A stretch of 64,000 nucleotides of DNA. Origin: G965215145 sp965215145. GTDB lineage: Bacteria > Bacteroidota > Rhodothermia > Rhodothermales > JANQRZ01. The position numbers and the translations under genes are program-made. The DNA lies in contig OZ244038.1 of assembly GCA_965215145.1 (NCBI GenBank), positions 2,852,001-2,916,000 on the forward strand, in the 5' to 3' direction. The notes beneath the pieces are model-generated. The model was not told the DNA's origin, did no database searches, and saw only the letters and a list, made by a program, of their open reading frames with translations. Position 1 is the stretch's first letter; each line of letters begins with the position of its first letter. Positions 31,979-39,354 of this stretch are shown piece by piece.

Positions 31979-32158
31979 ATGGCTACGCGTCTCTCCCTTC
32001 TCCAGCGCGCGCTCGGCGCGGCCCTCGTCGCCGCCGTCGCGCCCTACGCCCTCCTCCGCGTCCTCGACCGGAAGGCCCTCCACTTCGACGCCGACTTCCG
32101 CCTCGCCCAAGACGAGGTCTACGACGAGCTCTTCGACGGCGAGGTCGCCGCGGGGTGA
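31979..32158 (+). CDS. Small hypothetical protein with one hydrophobic segment
   Basis: 59 aa: MATRLSLLQRALGAALVAAVAPYALLRVLD followed by an acidic tail. No family recognised. GC3 is high, as in true genes here. It ends 6 bp before the carB-end copy, so it may be the original neighbour downstream of carB before the islet arrived. Confidence 0.5.
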   Translation: MATRLSLLQRALGAALVAAVAPYALLRVLDRKALHFDADFRLAQDEVYDELFDGEVAAG

Positions 32159-32164
32159 GGCTGG

Positions 32165-32249
32165 CTACCGGCTGAGGTAGAGGTTGCGCATCTCGTAGGG
32201 CCGTGCAAAGTGTTCCGCGGTGAGGCCGTCCACGGACGCGACGGCCTCA
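32165..32249 (-). pseudogene. Diverged copy of the carB 3' end
   Basis: About 84 bp aligned without gaps to 32821-32905, roughly 88% identical by eye. It encodes HFARPYEMRNLYLSR plus a TAG stop, where carB has TAA, and differs mainly at silent sites. It marks the far edge of the DUF2442/DUF4160 islet, and the DUF2442 stop codon lies in its edge. Confidence 0.85.
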
Positions 32250-32543
32250 CTCGGCCTCAGCCTTGCCGTCGAAGTAGAGCCGGTTCGCAGAGAGGTCCGG
32301 GCCGGCGGGCCACTCGATCCCCCCCCCGCCCTCCACGACGCTCACCGACGCGAACGCCTCGCGGTCAGCGATCCGACGGAACACCCCGCATGTCAGGAGC
32401 GGTGTCACGTCGAACACCCGGACCTCGCCGTCCTCGAACGCGACGCGGACCGCGGCCTTCCCGACTACCGACACGGCGATGATGCGCGGAGCCAGCGGCT
32501 CGGGGCCTACGACGACTTCGGGCTCAGTCTGGACATCGGGCAT
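32247..32543 (-). CDS. DUF2442 protein
   Basis: 98 aa. RIIAVSVVGKAAVRVAFEDGEVRVFDVTPLLTCGVFRRIADREAFASVSV (split) and GGIEWPAGPDLSANRLYFDG, where the W-P-x-G-x-D-L-x-x-x-x-L-Y ending is diagnostic. DUF2442 proteins travel with DUF4160 partners in TA-like pairs. Starts 2 bp after the DUF4160 stop. Confidence 0.85.
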   Translation of the reverse strand: MPDVQTEPEVVVGPEPLAPRIIAVSVVGKAAVRVAFEDGEVRVFDVTPLLTCGVFRRIADREAFASVSVVEGGGGIEWPAGPDLSANRLYFDGKAEAE

Positions 32544-32545
32544 AG

Positions 32546-32815
32546 CTAGCGGAGGGGTTCGATGGTTCCGGGAGGCTCCATGTTCAACGCGCGGCTCCAC
32601 GCTCGTTCCAGCTCGGCTTCCCGGAGCGCCGCCCACGCCTGGACGAGGCGGCGTTGACGGCGCGGGAGGGCTCCCGCCAGGAGCTCGCCCTCGGGGATAC
32701 TGAAGACGGCCCGGTGCTCGGCGTACTGGGCGTGGAAGTGTGGGCGGCTGTGCTGCCCCGCGTCGTCGTAGTAGATCGCGATGACGATCCCGAAGAACTC
32801 CGAGATGCGCGGCAC
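32546..32815 (-). CDS. DUF4160 protein
   Basis: 89 aa from a GTG 6 bp past the carB stop. ISEFFGIVIAIYYDDAGQHSRPHFHAQYAEHRAVFSI (split): the x-Y-x-D-x-x-x-H-x-x-P-H-x-H-A pattern is typical of DUF4160. Usually paired with DUF2442 and considered a putative TA system. It would be transcribed as an extension of carB. Confidence 0.85.
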   Translation of the reverse strand: MPRISEFFGIVIAIYYDDAGQHSRPHFHAQYAEHRAVFSIPEGELLAGALPRRQRRLVQAWAALREAELERAWSRALNMEPPGTIEPLR

Positions 32816-32820
32816 GGCAG

Positions 32821-35664
32821 TTACCGGCTGAGGTAGAGGTTGCGCATCTCGTAGGGCCGGGCGAAGTGCTCGTCGGTGAGGTCGTCCACGAACGCGATGG
32901 CCTCGCCGGTGGACTTCATCTCGGGGCCGAGCTCTTTCGGGACCTCGGGGAACTTCTCCCAACTGAAGACCGGCTCCTTCACGGCGTACCCTTCGAGGTG
33001 GCTCGCCAGCAGCCCCGCCTCGCGGAAGCCAGCAAGCTTCTCCCCCAGCATCACCCGCGTCGCCACGCGGACGAGGGGGGCGCCGGTGGCCTTGGCGATG
33101 AACGGCACCGTCCGGCTCGCGCGCGGGTTCGCCTCGATCACGTAGACTCGCGCCTCGCCGCCCTCCTCCTTGACGGCGACCTGCACGTTGATGAGGCCGC
33201 GGACCTCCAGGCGCCGGGCGATGGCCTCGGTGTGGCGGCGGATCGTGGCCTGCGTCTCCTCGCTCAGCGAGTACGGCGGCAGCACCGCCGTCGAGTCGCC
33301 GGAGTGGACGCCGGCGGGCTCGATGTGCTGGAGGATGCCGCAGATGTGGAGCTCCTCGCCGTCGAAGATCGCGTCGCAGTCGGCCTCGATGGCGTCTTCG
33401 AGGAAGCGGTCGAGGAGGATGTCGTTGCTCGGGAACTGCTTCAGCACGTTCGCCACGTACTCCGCCACCTCGTCGCGGTTGATGGCGATCCGCATGCCCT
33501 GCCCGCCGAGGACGTAGCTCGGGCGGACGAGGATGGGGTAGCCGATCCGCTCCGAGACCTCGACGGCCTCCTCCGGCGTCCGGGCCATGCCGTAGGGCGG
33601 GAACGGGATCTCCAGCTCCTCCAGGATCTCGGAGAACTTCCCCCGGTCCTCGGCGAGGTCCATCATCCGGTAGGGCGTGCCGAAGATGCGGATGCCGCGC
33701 TGGTCGAGCCCATCGGCGAGCTTCAGCGCCGTCTGCCCGCCGAGCTGGACGACGACGCCGACGGGCCGCTCGTGCTCGATCACGTCGAGCACCCGCTCCC
33801 AGAAGACCGGCTCGAAGTAGAGCTTGTCGGCCACGTCGAAGTCGGTCGAGACGGTTTCCGGGTTGCAGTTGACCATGAGCGCCTCGTAGCCGGCCTCCTT
33901 CGCGGCGAGGACGCCGTGGACGCAGGAGTAGTCGAACTCGATGCCCTGCCCGATCCGGTTCGGGCCGGAGCCGAGGATGAGCACCTTCTCGCGCTCGCTC
34001 ACCGCGCTCTCGGTCTCGCCCTGGTCGTAGGTCGAGTAGAAGTACGGCGTCTTCGCCTCGAACTCGCCGGCGCAGGTGTCCACGAGCCGGAACGTCGGCT
34101 TGAGGCCGAGCCCAAGCCGGTACTCGCGGACGTCTTCCTCCGAGACGTCATCCTGGAGCAGGTAGGCGATCTGGCGGTCGGAGAAGCCATGCTGCTTGGC
34201 CCGCAGCAGGAAGTCCGCTTCCAGCTGGTCCAGCCGGTGCTCGGCGACCTCGCGCTCGACCTCGACGAGGGCGCGGATGTGGTAGAGGAACCACGGGTCC
34301 ACCCGCGTGATGTCGGCGATCTCCTCCACGGAGGCGCCGTGTGTGAAGGCGCTGCGGATCTGGAGGGTCCGGTCCCAGTAGGGCCGGCGGAGGCGGTCGC
34401 GGACGGTCTGCCGGTCGTCGGGCTCGCGGTCGGCGCCGAGGCCGGCGTAGCCGAGCTCCATGCTCTGCCACGCCTTCTGGAGCGATTCGGGGAACGTCCG
34501 CCCGATCGCCATCACCTCGCCGACGGCCTTCATCTGGGTGGTCAGCTCCTCGTCCACCCCCTCGAACTTCTCGAAGTTGAACCGCGGGATCTTGGTCACC
34601 ACGTAGTCGAGGGCGGGCTCGAAGCAGGCGCTCGTGGTGCCGGTGATCTCGTTCGGCAGCTCGTCCAGCGTGTACCCGACGGCCAGCCGGGCGGCGACCT
34701 TCGCGATGGGGTAGCCGGTGGCCTTCGAGGCGAGCGCGGAGCTGCGGGAAACGCGGGGGTTGATCTCGATGGCGACCATCCGCCCCGTCTGCGGGTGGGT
34801 GGCGAACTGCACGTTGCAGCCGCCCGCGAACGCCCCGATGGAGCGCATCATCCGGATCGCCGCGTCGCGCATCACCTGGAACTGCTTGTCGGTCAGCGTC
34901 TGCTGCGGGGCCACCGTCACCGAGTCGCCGGTGTGGACGCCCATCGGGTCGAGGTTCTCGATGGAGCAGACGATGATGACGTTGTCGTTCGCGTCGCGGA
35001 GGAGCTCCAGCTCGTACTCCTTCCACCCGAACAGGCACTCCTCGATCAGGACCTCGTGGACGGGGCTGAGCTCGAGGCCCCGCGTCACCTTGCGCTCGAA
35101 CTCGTCGCTGCTCCAGACGATGCCGCCGCCGGCGCCGCCCATCGTGAAGCTCGGGCGGATCACGATGGGCTCGCCGCCGAGCTCCTGCGCGATCTCCTTC
35201 GCCTCCAGGAGCGACTTCGCGACCCGGCTCCGGGCCTGGTCGAGCCCTATGGACTCCATGAGGTCGCGGAAGCGCTGGCGGTCCTCGGTGATCCGGATCG
35301 CGTCGATGTCGACGCCGATGACGTCGATCCCCTGCTGCTCCCAGTAGCCCTCCTCGTGGAGCACCTCGGCGAGGTTCAGTCCCGTCTGCCCGCCCATCGT
35401 GGGGAGCACGGCGTCGGGCCGCCACTCCTCCACGATCTGCTTTATGGAGGCCGGCGTGAGCGCGCGGAGGTAGACCCGGTCGGCCATAGCCGGGTCGGTC
35501 ATGATGGTGGCGGGGTTGGAGTTGACGAGGGCGACCTCGAAGCCCTCAGCGCGGAGGGCCTTCGAGGCCTGGCTGCCGGAGTAGTCGAACTCGCACGCCT
35601 GCCCGATCACGATGGGGCCGCTGCCGATGAGGAGGATCTTGCGGATGTCGGTGCGCTTGGGCAC
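32821..35664 (-). CDS. carB: Carbamoyl-phosphate synthase large subunit, short form
   Basis: 947 aa. Two ATP-grasp halves are present: IGSGPIVIGQACEFDYSGSQ (about 13-32) and the second LGSGPNRIGQGIEFDYSCVH. Each is followed by its own NSNPAT/NCNPET block, and the C-terminal FARPYEMRNLYLSR closes the protein. The MGS-like allosteric domain (about 120-140 residues in E. coli CarB) is absent, so UMP/ornithine/IMP regulation of the classical type is unlikely. Makes carbamoyl phosphate for pyrimidines and arginine. Separated from carA by three small genes. Its 3' end is duplicated beyond an islet. Confidence 0.95.
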   Translation of the reverse strand: MPKRTDIRKILLIGSGPIVIGQACEFDYSGSQASKALRAEGFEVALVNSNPATIMTDPAMADRVYLRALTPASIKQIVEEWRPDAVLPTMGGQTGLNLAEVLHEEGYWEQQGIDVIGVDIDAIRITEDRQRFRDLMESIGLDQARSRVAKSLLEAKEIAQELGGEPIVIRPSFTMGGAGGGIVWSSDEFERKVTRGLELSPVHEVLIEECLFGWKEYELELLRDANDNVIIVCSIENLDPMGVHTGDSVTVAPQQTLTDKQFQVMRDAAIRMMRSIGAFAGGCNVQFATHPQTGRMVAIEINPRVSRSSALASKATGYPIAKVAARLAVGYTLDELPNEITGTTSACFEPALDYVVTKIPRFNFEKFEGVDEELTTQMKAVGEVMAIGRTFPESLQKAWQSMELGYAGLGADREPDDRQTVRDRLRRPYWDRTLQIRSAFTHGASVEEIADITRVDPWFLYHIRALVEVEREVAEHRLDQLEADFLLRAKQHGFSDRQIAYLLQDDVSEEDVREYRLGLGLKPTFRLVDTCAGEFEAKTPYFYSTYDQGETESAVSEREKVLILGSGPNRIGQGIEFDYSCVHGVLAAKEAGYEALMVNCNPETVSTDFDVADKLYFEPVFWERVLDVIEHERPVGVVVQLGGQTALKLADGLDQRGIRIFGTPYRMMDLAEDRGKFSEILEELEIPFPPYGMARTPEEAVEVSERIGYPILVRPSYVLGGQGMRIAINRDEVAEYVANVLKQFPSNDILLDRFLEDAIEADCDAIFDGEELHICGILQHIEPAGVHSGDSTAVLPPYSLSEETQATIRRHTEAIARRLEVRGLINVQVAVKEEGGEARVYVIEANPRASRTVPFIAKATGAPLVRVATRVMLGEKLAGFREAGLLASHLEGYAVKEPVFSWEKFPEVPKELGPEMKSTGEAIAFVDDLTDEHFARPYEMRNLYLSR

Positions 35665-35684
35665 GGGCAGTGTGGCGAAGGTTT

Positions 35685-35713
35685 GTAGGGGCGGGTTTCA
35701 AACCCGCCCCTAC
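35685..35713. repeat. GTAGGGG-type palindrome
   Basis: GTAGGGGCGGGTTT, one base, then its perfect complement ending CCCCTAC: 14-bp stem. In the carB upstream gap. Confidence 0.8.
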
Positions 35714-35737
35714 GGGATCAGAAGTGGGCGGGAGTGA

Positions 35738-35971
35738 CTAGCCGCTGAAGCCGCTGACGCTGTGGTCCCGCTGGCGCTCCAGGATGACGAGGGCGGCGAA
35801 GCTCATCTCGCCGCCCTCGGCGACGGAGCCCGCGCCGGCCCCGCCCATCGCGGTGGCGTGGATGGGGAGCCAGCCGTCGTTGAGGAGCCGGTTCAGCTCC
35901 GCGAGGCTCGGGTGCTCGCCGTCGGCGGCGGGGTCGTGGAAGGCGACGTGGGCCTTGCGCTCGGTAGCCAT
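35738..35971 (-). CDS. Hypothetical protein, 77 aa
   Basis: MATERKAHVAFHDPAADGEH, SLAELNRLLNDGWLPIHATAMGG, AALVILER. The NxxLNDGWxx pattern resembles the DUF4177-like short proteins, in which a helix before GW is followed by a strand; the match is weak. Ends 73 bp before carB on the same strand. Function unknown. Confidence 0.55.
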   Translation of the reverse strand: MATERKAHVAFHDPAADGEHPSLAELNRLLNDGWLPIHATAMGGAGAGSVAEGGEMSFAALVILERQRDHSVSGFSG

Positions 35972-35977
35972 CGGGGT

Positions 35978-36430
35978 TCAGGATTGCTGGCGGAGAATCT
36001 CGCGGAGGGCCTCGACGTCGAGGCGGTCCTTCGGGCGGAGCGAGTCCTGCTTGAGCCGGATCAGCCCCTCCGCGCCGAGGAACCGGACCGGCACGCCCTC
36101 GACCTCGCGCGTGTTCGTCTCGGGGAGGAGGTCGGCGTAGGTCTGCCCGCTCATCAGGGTGAAGATGTCGAGGTCGAAGTCTTCGGCGATGCGGATGCAG
36201 CCCTCTTCGAGGGGGAAGTCCGCCGGGGAGAGCGCGGCGGCGTGGCCCTGCCCGAACTCCGCCAGCACGGCGAGCATCCGGCGGAGGTTCGGCTCGCTCG
36301 CCTCGACGAGGATGTCCACGTCGTCGGTGACGCGGGCGAACCCGGCCGCCGCCACGGCGAGGCCCCCGACGCCGACGAACTCAACGCCGGCCCGGCCGAG
36401 GGCGGCCAACAAGCTTGCGAACGTGGTCAT
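35978..36430 (-). CDS. Nucleotidyltransferase of the AbiEii/DUF6036-like group
   Basis: 150 aa. VGVGGLAVAAAGFARVTDDVDILVEAS (residues 19-45) has the minimal-NTase GG helix-strand and the D-D-x-D-I active-site motif. The later region (VEGVPVRFLGAEGLIRLKQDSLRPKDRLDVEALREIL, split) matches the C-terminal half of these proteins (LIxxKxxAxRxKDxxDxxxL). Such NTases act as toxins or antitoxin partners, modifying tRNA or proteins. Lies in the middle of the carA-carB operon. Confidence 0.8.
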   Translation of the reverse strand: MTTFASLLAALGRAGVEFVGVGGLAVAAAGFARVTDDVDILVEASEPNLRRMLAVLAEFGQGHAAALSPADFPLEEGCIRIAEDFDLDIFTLMSGQTYADLLPETNTREVEGVPVRFLGAEGLIRLKQDSLRPKDRLDVEALREILRQQS

Positions 36431-36554
36431 CGGGGTTGGGTGGGAGGAGGCCGAGCGCCTTCAGCTCGCAGCGGAGCCGCCATGCTACCTCCAGCGGCGG
36501 ACGCGGCTTCTCGGAGCCGACCGTGCGGCGGATGTGGGAGCGGGGGTCGGTCAC
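36381..36554 (-). CDS. Small ORF between carA and the nucleotidyltransferase
   Basis: 57 aa from a GTG 3 bp after the carA stop: MTDPRSHIRRTVGSEKPRPP then a helix-rich ELKALGLLP block. It overlaps the start of the nucleotidyltransferase gene by about 50 nt in another frame. Basic, no family recognised; could be the partner of the NTase. Reality is supported only by position and high GC3. Confidence 0.45.
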   Translation of the reverse strand: MTDPRSHIRRTVGSEKPRPPLEVAWRLRCELKALGLLPPNPDDHVRKLVGRPRPGRR

Positions 36555-36557
36555 GGA

Positions 36558-37691
36558 TCAGGCGGTCTCGGTCGGAACGGACTCCCCGCGATGCTCGCGC
36601 ACCATCCGGAGAAAATCGTCGAAGAGGTAGGCGCTGTCGTGCGGGCCGGGGCTGGCCTCGGGGTGGTACTGCACCGAGACCCCCGCGAACCGCTTGAACC
36701 GGAGGCCCTCGACGGTGCCGTCGTTGAGGTTCCGGTGCGTCACCGCCGCCACGTCCTCGGGGAGGTCGTCCTCGACGACGGCGAAGCCGTGGTTCTGCGT
36801 CGAGATCTCGACGCGGCCGGTAGCGAGGTTCTGGACGGGCTGGTTCGCGCCGCGGTGACCCACCTTCATCTTGTACACGTCGAGCCCGGCGGCGAGCGCC
36901 ATGAGCTGGTGGCCGAGGCAGATCCCGAACACCGGCAGCCCGCTCTCCGCCGCCGCCTTCGCGGTCTCGACGGCATCGGGCATGGCGCGGGGGTCACCGG
37001 GGCCGTTGGAGAGGAACAGCCCGTCCGGGCTCCACGCGCGGACCACCTCCAGCGGCGTCCCGGCGGGGAAGACGCGGACGGTGCAGCCGCGGTCGCGGAA
37101 GCTGCGTAGGATGTTCCGCTTGACGCCGTAGTCGTAGACGGCGACGCGGGGGCCGCCGGGCTGCTCGGCGAAGTCGTAGGGCTCGGCCGTGGTGACGCGG
37201 CTCGCCAGCTCCAGCCCGGCCATGCTCGGCACGGCGCGGGCCTTTTTCAGCAGGCTGTCGTCGTCGAGGTCCACGGACGAGATGACCGCGTTGAGGACGC
37301 CGCCCTCGCGGATGCGGTGGACGAGCCGGCGCGTGTCCACCCCGGTGATGCCGACGAGCTCGTGCCGCCGCATCCAGTCCTCGAAGCTCTCCTCGGCGAG
37401 GTCGTTGGAAAAATGGTCCGAGAAGGCGCGAGTGACGAGGCCGGCCACCATCGGCCGGTCGGCTTCCATGTCGTCGCCCGAGGCGCCATAGTTGCCGATG
37501 TGGGGGTACGTCATCATCATGAGTTGCCCGACGTAGCTCGGATCGGTCATGATCTCCTGGTAGCCGGCCATGCTCGTGTTGAAGCACAGCTCGCCGCCCG
37601 TCTCGCCGCGGTGGCCGACGGCGCGGCCGGCGACGACGAGGCCGTCTTCGAGGGCGAGCTTGGCGGGCGGGCGCGGGGGCTGCGTGGGCAT
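36558..37691 (-). CDS. carA: Carbamoyl-phosphate synthase small (glutaminase) subunit
   Basis: 377 aa. N-terminal CPSase_sm domain (LALEDGLVVAGRAVGHRGETGGELCFNTSMAGYQEI, split), class I glutamine amidotransferase with GICLGHQ (C258), QYHPEASPG (H343, E345). Hydrolyses Gln and passes ammonia to CarB. ATG at 37691 follows the leader with a terminator-like hairpin (37716-37743), suggesting attenuation. Confidence 0.95.
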   Translation of the reverse strand: MPTQPPRPPAKLALEDGLVVAGRAVGHRGETGGELCFNTSMAGYQEIMTDPSYVGQLMMMTYPHIGNYGASGDDMEADRPMVAGLVTRAFSDHFSNDLAEESFEDWMRRHELVGITGVDTRRLVHRIREGGVLNAVISSVDLDDDSLLKKARAVPSMAGLELASRVTTAEPYDFAEQPGGPRVAVYDYGVKRNILRSFRDRGCTVRVFPAGTPLEVVRAWSPDGLFLSNGPGDPRAMPDAVETAKAAAESGLPVFGICLGHQLMALAAGLDVYKMKVGHRGANQPVQNLATGRVEISTQNHGFAVVEDDLPEDVAAVTHRNLNDGTVEGLRFKRFAGVSVQYHPEASPGPHDSAYLFDDFLRMVREHRGESVPTETA

Positions 37692-37715
37692 CGGTGGAAG
37701 CAGTGCGGATGGGTA

Positions 37716-37743
37716 CAAAAAAAGCCTCCCCGGTGGGAAGGCT
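37716..37743 (-). promoter_or_regulatory. Terminator-like hairpin in the carA leader (possible attenuator)
   Basis: On the minus strand AGCCTTCCC, loop ACC, GGGGAGGCT then T7, ending 25 bp before the carA ATG. The divergent gene upstream starts at 38000 on the other strand, so nothing upstream needs terminating; a leader attenuator is the simplest reading. The rest of the 308-bp carA-TonB gap shows no gene. Confidence 0.6.
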
Positions 37744-37999
37744 CAGAGACGGGAAACCCCTCGGCCGGGGCCGTGGTCGGGCAGGAGGTGCGGCGGGCGA
37801 GGCACGGGCAGTGAGGGTCGGGTTCGAGAGGAGCAACCGGGCCGGCGCGGCGGCGGTTTCGCGCTCCTCCCCTCTTCCCGAAAACTACGGCCGCTCGGCG
37901 AAGCGGTCAAGCCGAGCAGACGCCTTCGCCGCCGGCTTCTGCCCCCCGCTTGGGGGGGCCGGCGCGTATACTTTTCGCCCCCCGCAGCGTTCATCCCCC

Positions 38000-38692
38000 G
38001 TGCTCCGCACCGAACGGCATAACCGGGCCTACCGCCCCCGCATCCTCGGCGCGCTCGCGGCGAGCCTGCTGGCGCTCGTGGTGGCATTCCGGCTGTGGCC
38101 CGTGCCGGACGCCGAGCCGCTGCGGGAGGTCTACGCCCCGCCGCCGAAGGAGGCCGTCGTGCTAGAAGAAATCGTGCCGACGCGGCAGGTGGAGCAGGCC
38201 CCGCCGCCGCCCGCGCCGCTGCCCCCCATCGAGGTCCCGGACGACGTGGAGGTCGAGGAGATCGACCTGCCGGAGCTGGACCTCGACTTCAACCCCGGCC
38301 CGACGCCCGTGCCGCCCCCCGTCGAGGCCCCGCCCGGCCCCGTCGAGTCCGAGGGCGACGACGTACCGGCGTTCGTCGAGGACGCCGAGGTCCGCCCGCG
38401 GGTCGTCCGCGCCGTCGTGCCGGACTACCCTCAGGAGGCTGAGCGCCGCGACATCCGCGCCCGCGTGGCCGTCCGCGTGCTCGTGGACCGGCAGGGGCGG
38501 GTCGAGGAGGCGGAGATCGTGGACCGGATCCGGCTGGACAAGAAGGACCGCGAGGAGCGCGTAGCGGAGTTGGGCTACGGGATCGAGGAGGCCGTGCTGG
38601 CGGCGGCGCGCGAGCTCCGGTTCCGCCCCGGCCGCGAGCGCGGGCAGCCCGTCCGGACGTACACCGTCGTCACCCTCCGCGTCGGTGTGTGA
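38000..38692 (+). CDS. TonB-like energy-transducer protein
   Basis: 230 aa from a GTG. One TM near the N-terminus (ILGALAASLLALVVAFRLWP, 16-35), a Pro/Glu-rich periplasmic spacer (APPPKEAVVLEEIVP...PPPPAPLPPIEVPDDVEVEEIDLPELDLDF, split), then the TonB C-terminal domain: VRAVVPDYPQEAERRDIRARVAVRVLVDRQGRVEEAEIVD (split) and a strand ending VVTLRVGV. Couples the proton gradient to outer-membrane transporters. Its 3'-terminal 66 bp are duplicated at 39264-39329. Confidence 0.88.
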   Translation: MLRTERHNRAYRPRILGALAASLLALVVAFRLWPVPDAEPLREVYAPPPKEAVVLEEIVPTRQVEQAPPPPAPLPPIEVPDDVEVEEIDLPELDLDFNPGPTPVPPPVEAPPGPVESEGDDVPAFVEDAEVRPRVVRAVVPDYPQEAERRDIRARVAVRVLVDRQGRVEEAEIVDRIRLDKKDREERVAELGYGIEEAVLAAARELRFRPGRERGQPVRTYTVVTLRVGV

Positions 38693-38750
38693 ATGTATTC
38701 GAACGTTTTGGCCTCCTCCTCGTTCTTCCGCTGTCCCAACCCATCCCGCG

Positions 38751-38975
38751 ATGCACCAGCTCCTCGAACAGGCTTTCGACCGCGCCTCCGAGCTCTCGCC
38801 CTCCGAGCAGGAGGCCCTCGCCCGCCGCGTCCTCGCCGAGCTCGACGCCGACGCGCGCTGGGACAAACTGCTCGCCCACCCGGAGTCCGACGACCTCCTC
38901 ACCCGCATGGCCGACCGAGCACTGGCGGCCCACCGCGCCGACCAGACGCGGCCTCTCGACCCCGATGAGCTGTAG
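38751..38975 (+). CDS. Antitoxin of a RelE/ParE-like pair
   Basis: 74 aa. MHQLLEQAFDRASELSPSEQ, EALARRVLAELDADARWDKLLAHPESDDLLTRMADRAL (split): the LSPxEQxAxAxxxLxELxxDxxWDxLL motif is common in antitoxins of this toxin group. The C-terminus is acidic (PLDPDEL). The stop overlaps the toxin GTG by one base. Starts 58 bp after the TonB stop and is transcribed with it. Confidence 0.85.
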   Translation: MHQLLEQAFDRASELSPSEQEALARRVLAELDADARWDKLLAHPESDDLLTRMADRALAAHRADQTRPLDPDEL

Positions 38976-39256
38976 TGGCCGCGCGGTTCGCGTCCCTCAC
39001 CGACCCCTCGTTTTGGAAGGCGTACCGTGCGCTGCCGGAGCCTGTGCGGAAGGCAGCCCGCGAGGCGTACCGCCGGTTCGAGAGAGACCCTGCGCATCCC
39101 GGCCTCCAGTTTAAGCTGGCCGGCAAGAAGCGCCCAGTCTACTCCGCGCGGATCGGGCTGGACCATCGGGCGCTTGGCGTGATGGCTGGTGACGCCGTGA
39201 TCTGGTTCTGGATCGGCCCACACGGGGAGTATGACCGGCTGCTCAAAAACCTCTGA
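38975..39256 (+). CDS. RelE/ParE-like toxin
   Basis: 93 aa from GTG. FWKAYRALPEPVRKAAREAYRRFERDPAHPGLQFKLAGK (split), VYSARIGLDHRALGV, WFWIGPHGEYDRLLKNL. Paralogue of the toxin at 9357-9626: same spacing from FWxxYxALP to IGPHGEYDxLL. Predicted type II toxin acting on mRNA or gyrase. Bordered by the TonB 3' end and its copy. Confidence 0.87.
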   Translation: MAARFASLTDPSFWKAYRALPEPVRKAAREAYRRFERDPAHPGLQFKLAGKKRPVYSARIGLDHRALGVMAGDAVIWFWIGPHGEYDRLLKNL

Positions 39257-39263
39257 CGGGGTC

Positions 39264-39329
39264 CCTGACCGCGAGCGCGGGCAGCCCGTGCGGACGCACA
39301 CCGTCGTCACCCTCCGCGCCGGCGTTTAG
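39264..39329 (+). pseudogene. Diverged copy of the TonB-gene 3' end
   Basis: 66 bp aligned without gaps to 38627-38692. It encodes RERGQPVRTHTVVTLRAGV and a TAG stop at the position of the TonB TGA. Two of its 19 residues differ from the parent. Confidence 0.85.
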
Positions 39330-39354
39330 CAACTCGTACACGCTCCCCTAGGAA

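Noticed and set aside
32866..35688. 940-codon plus-strand open frame opposite carB
   Set aside because: Shadow of carB; no domains.
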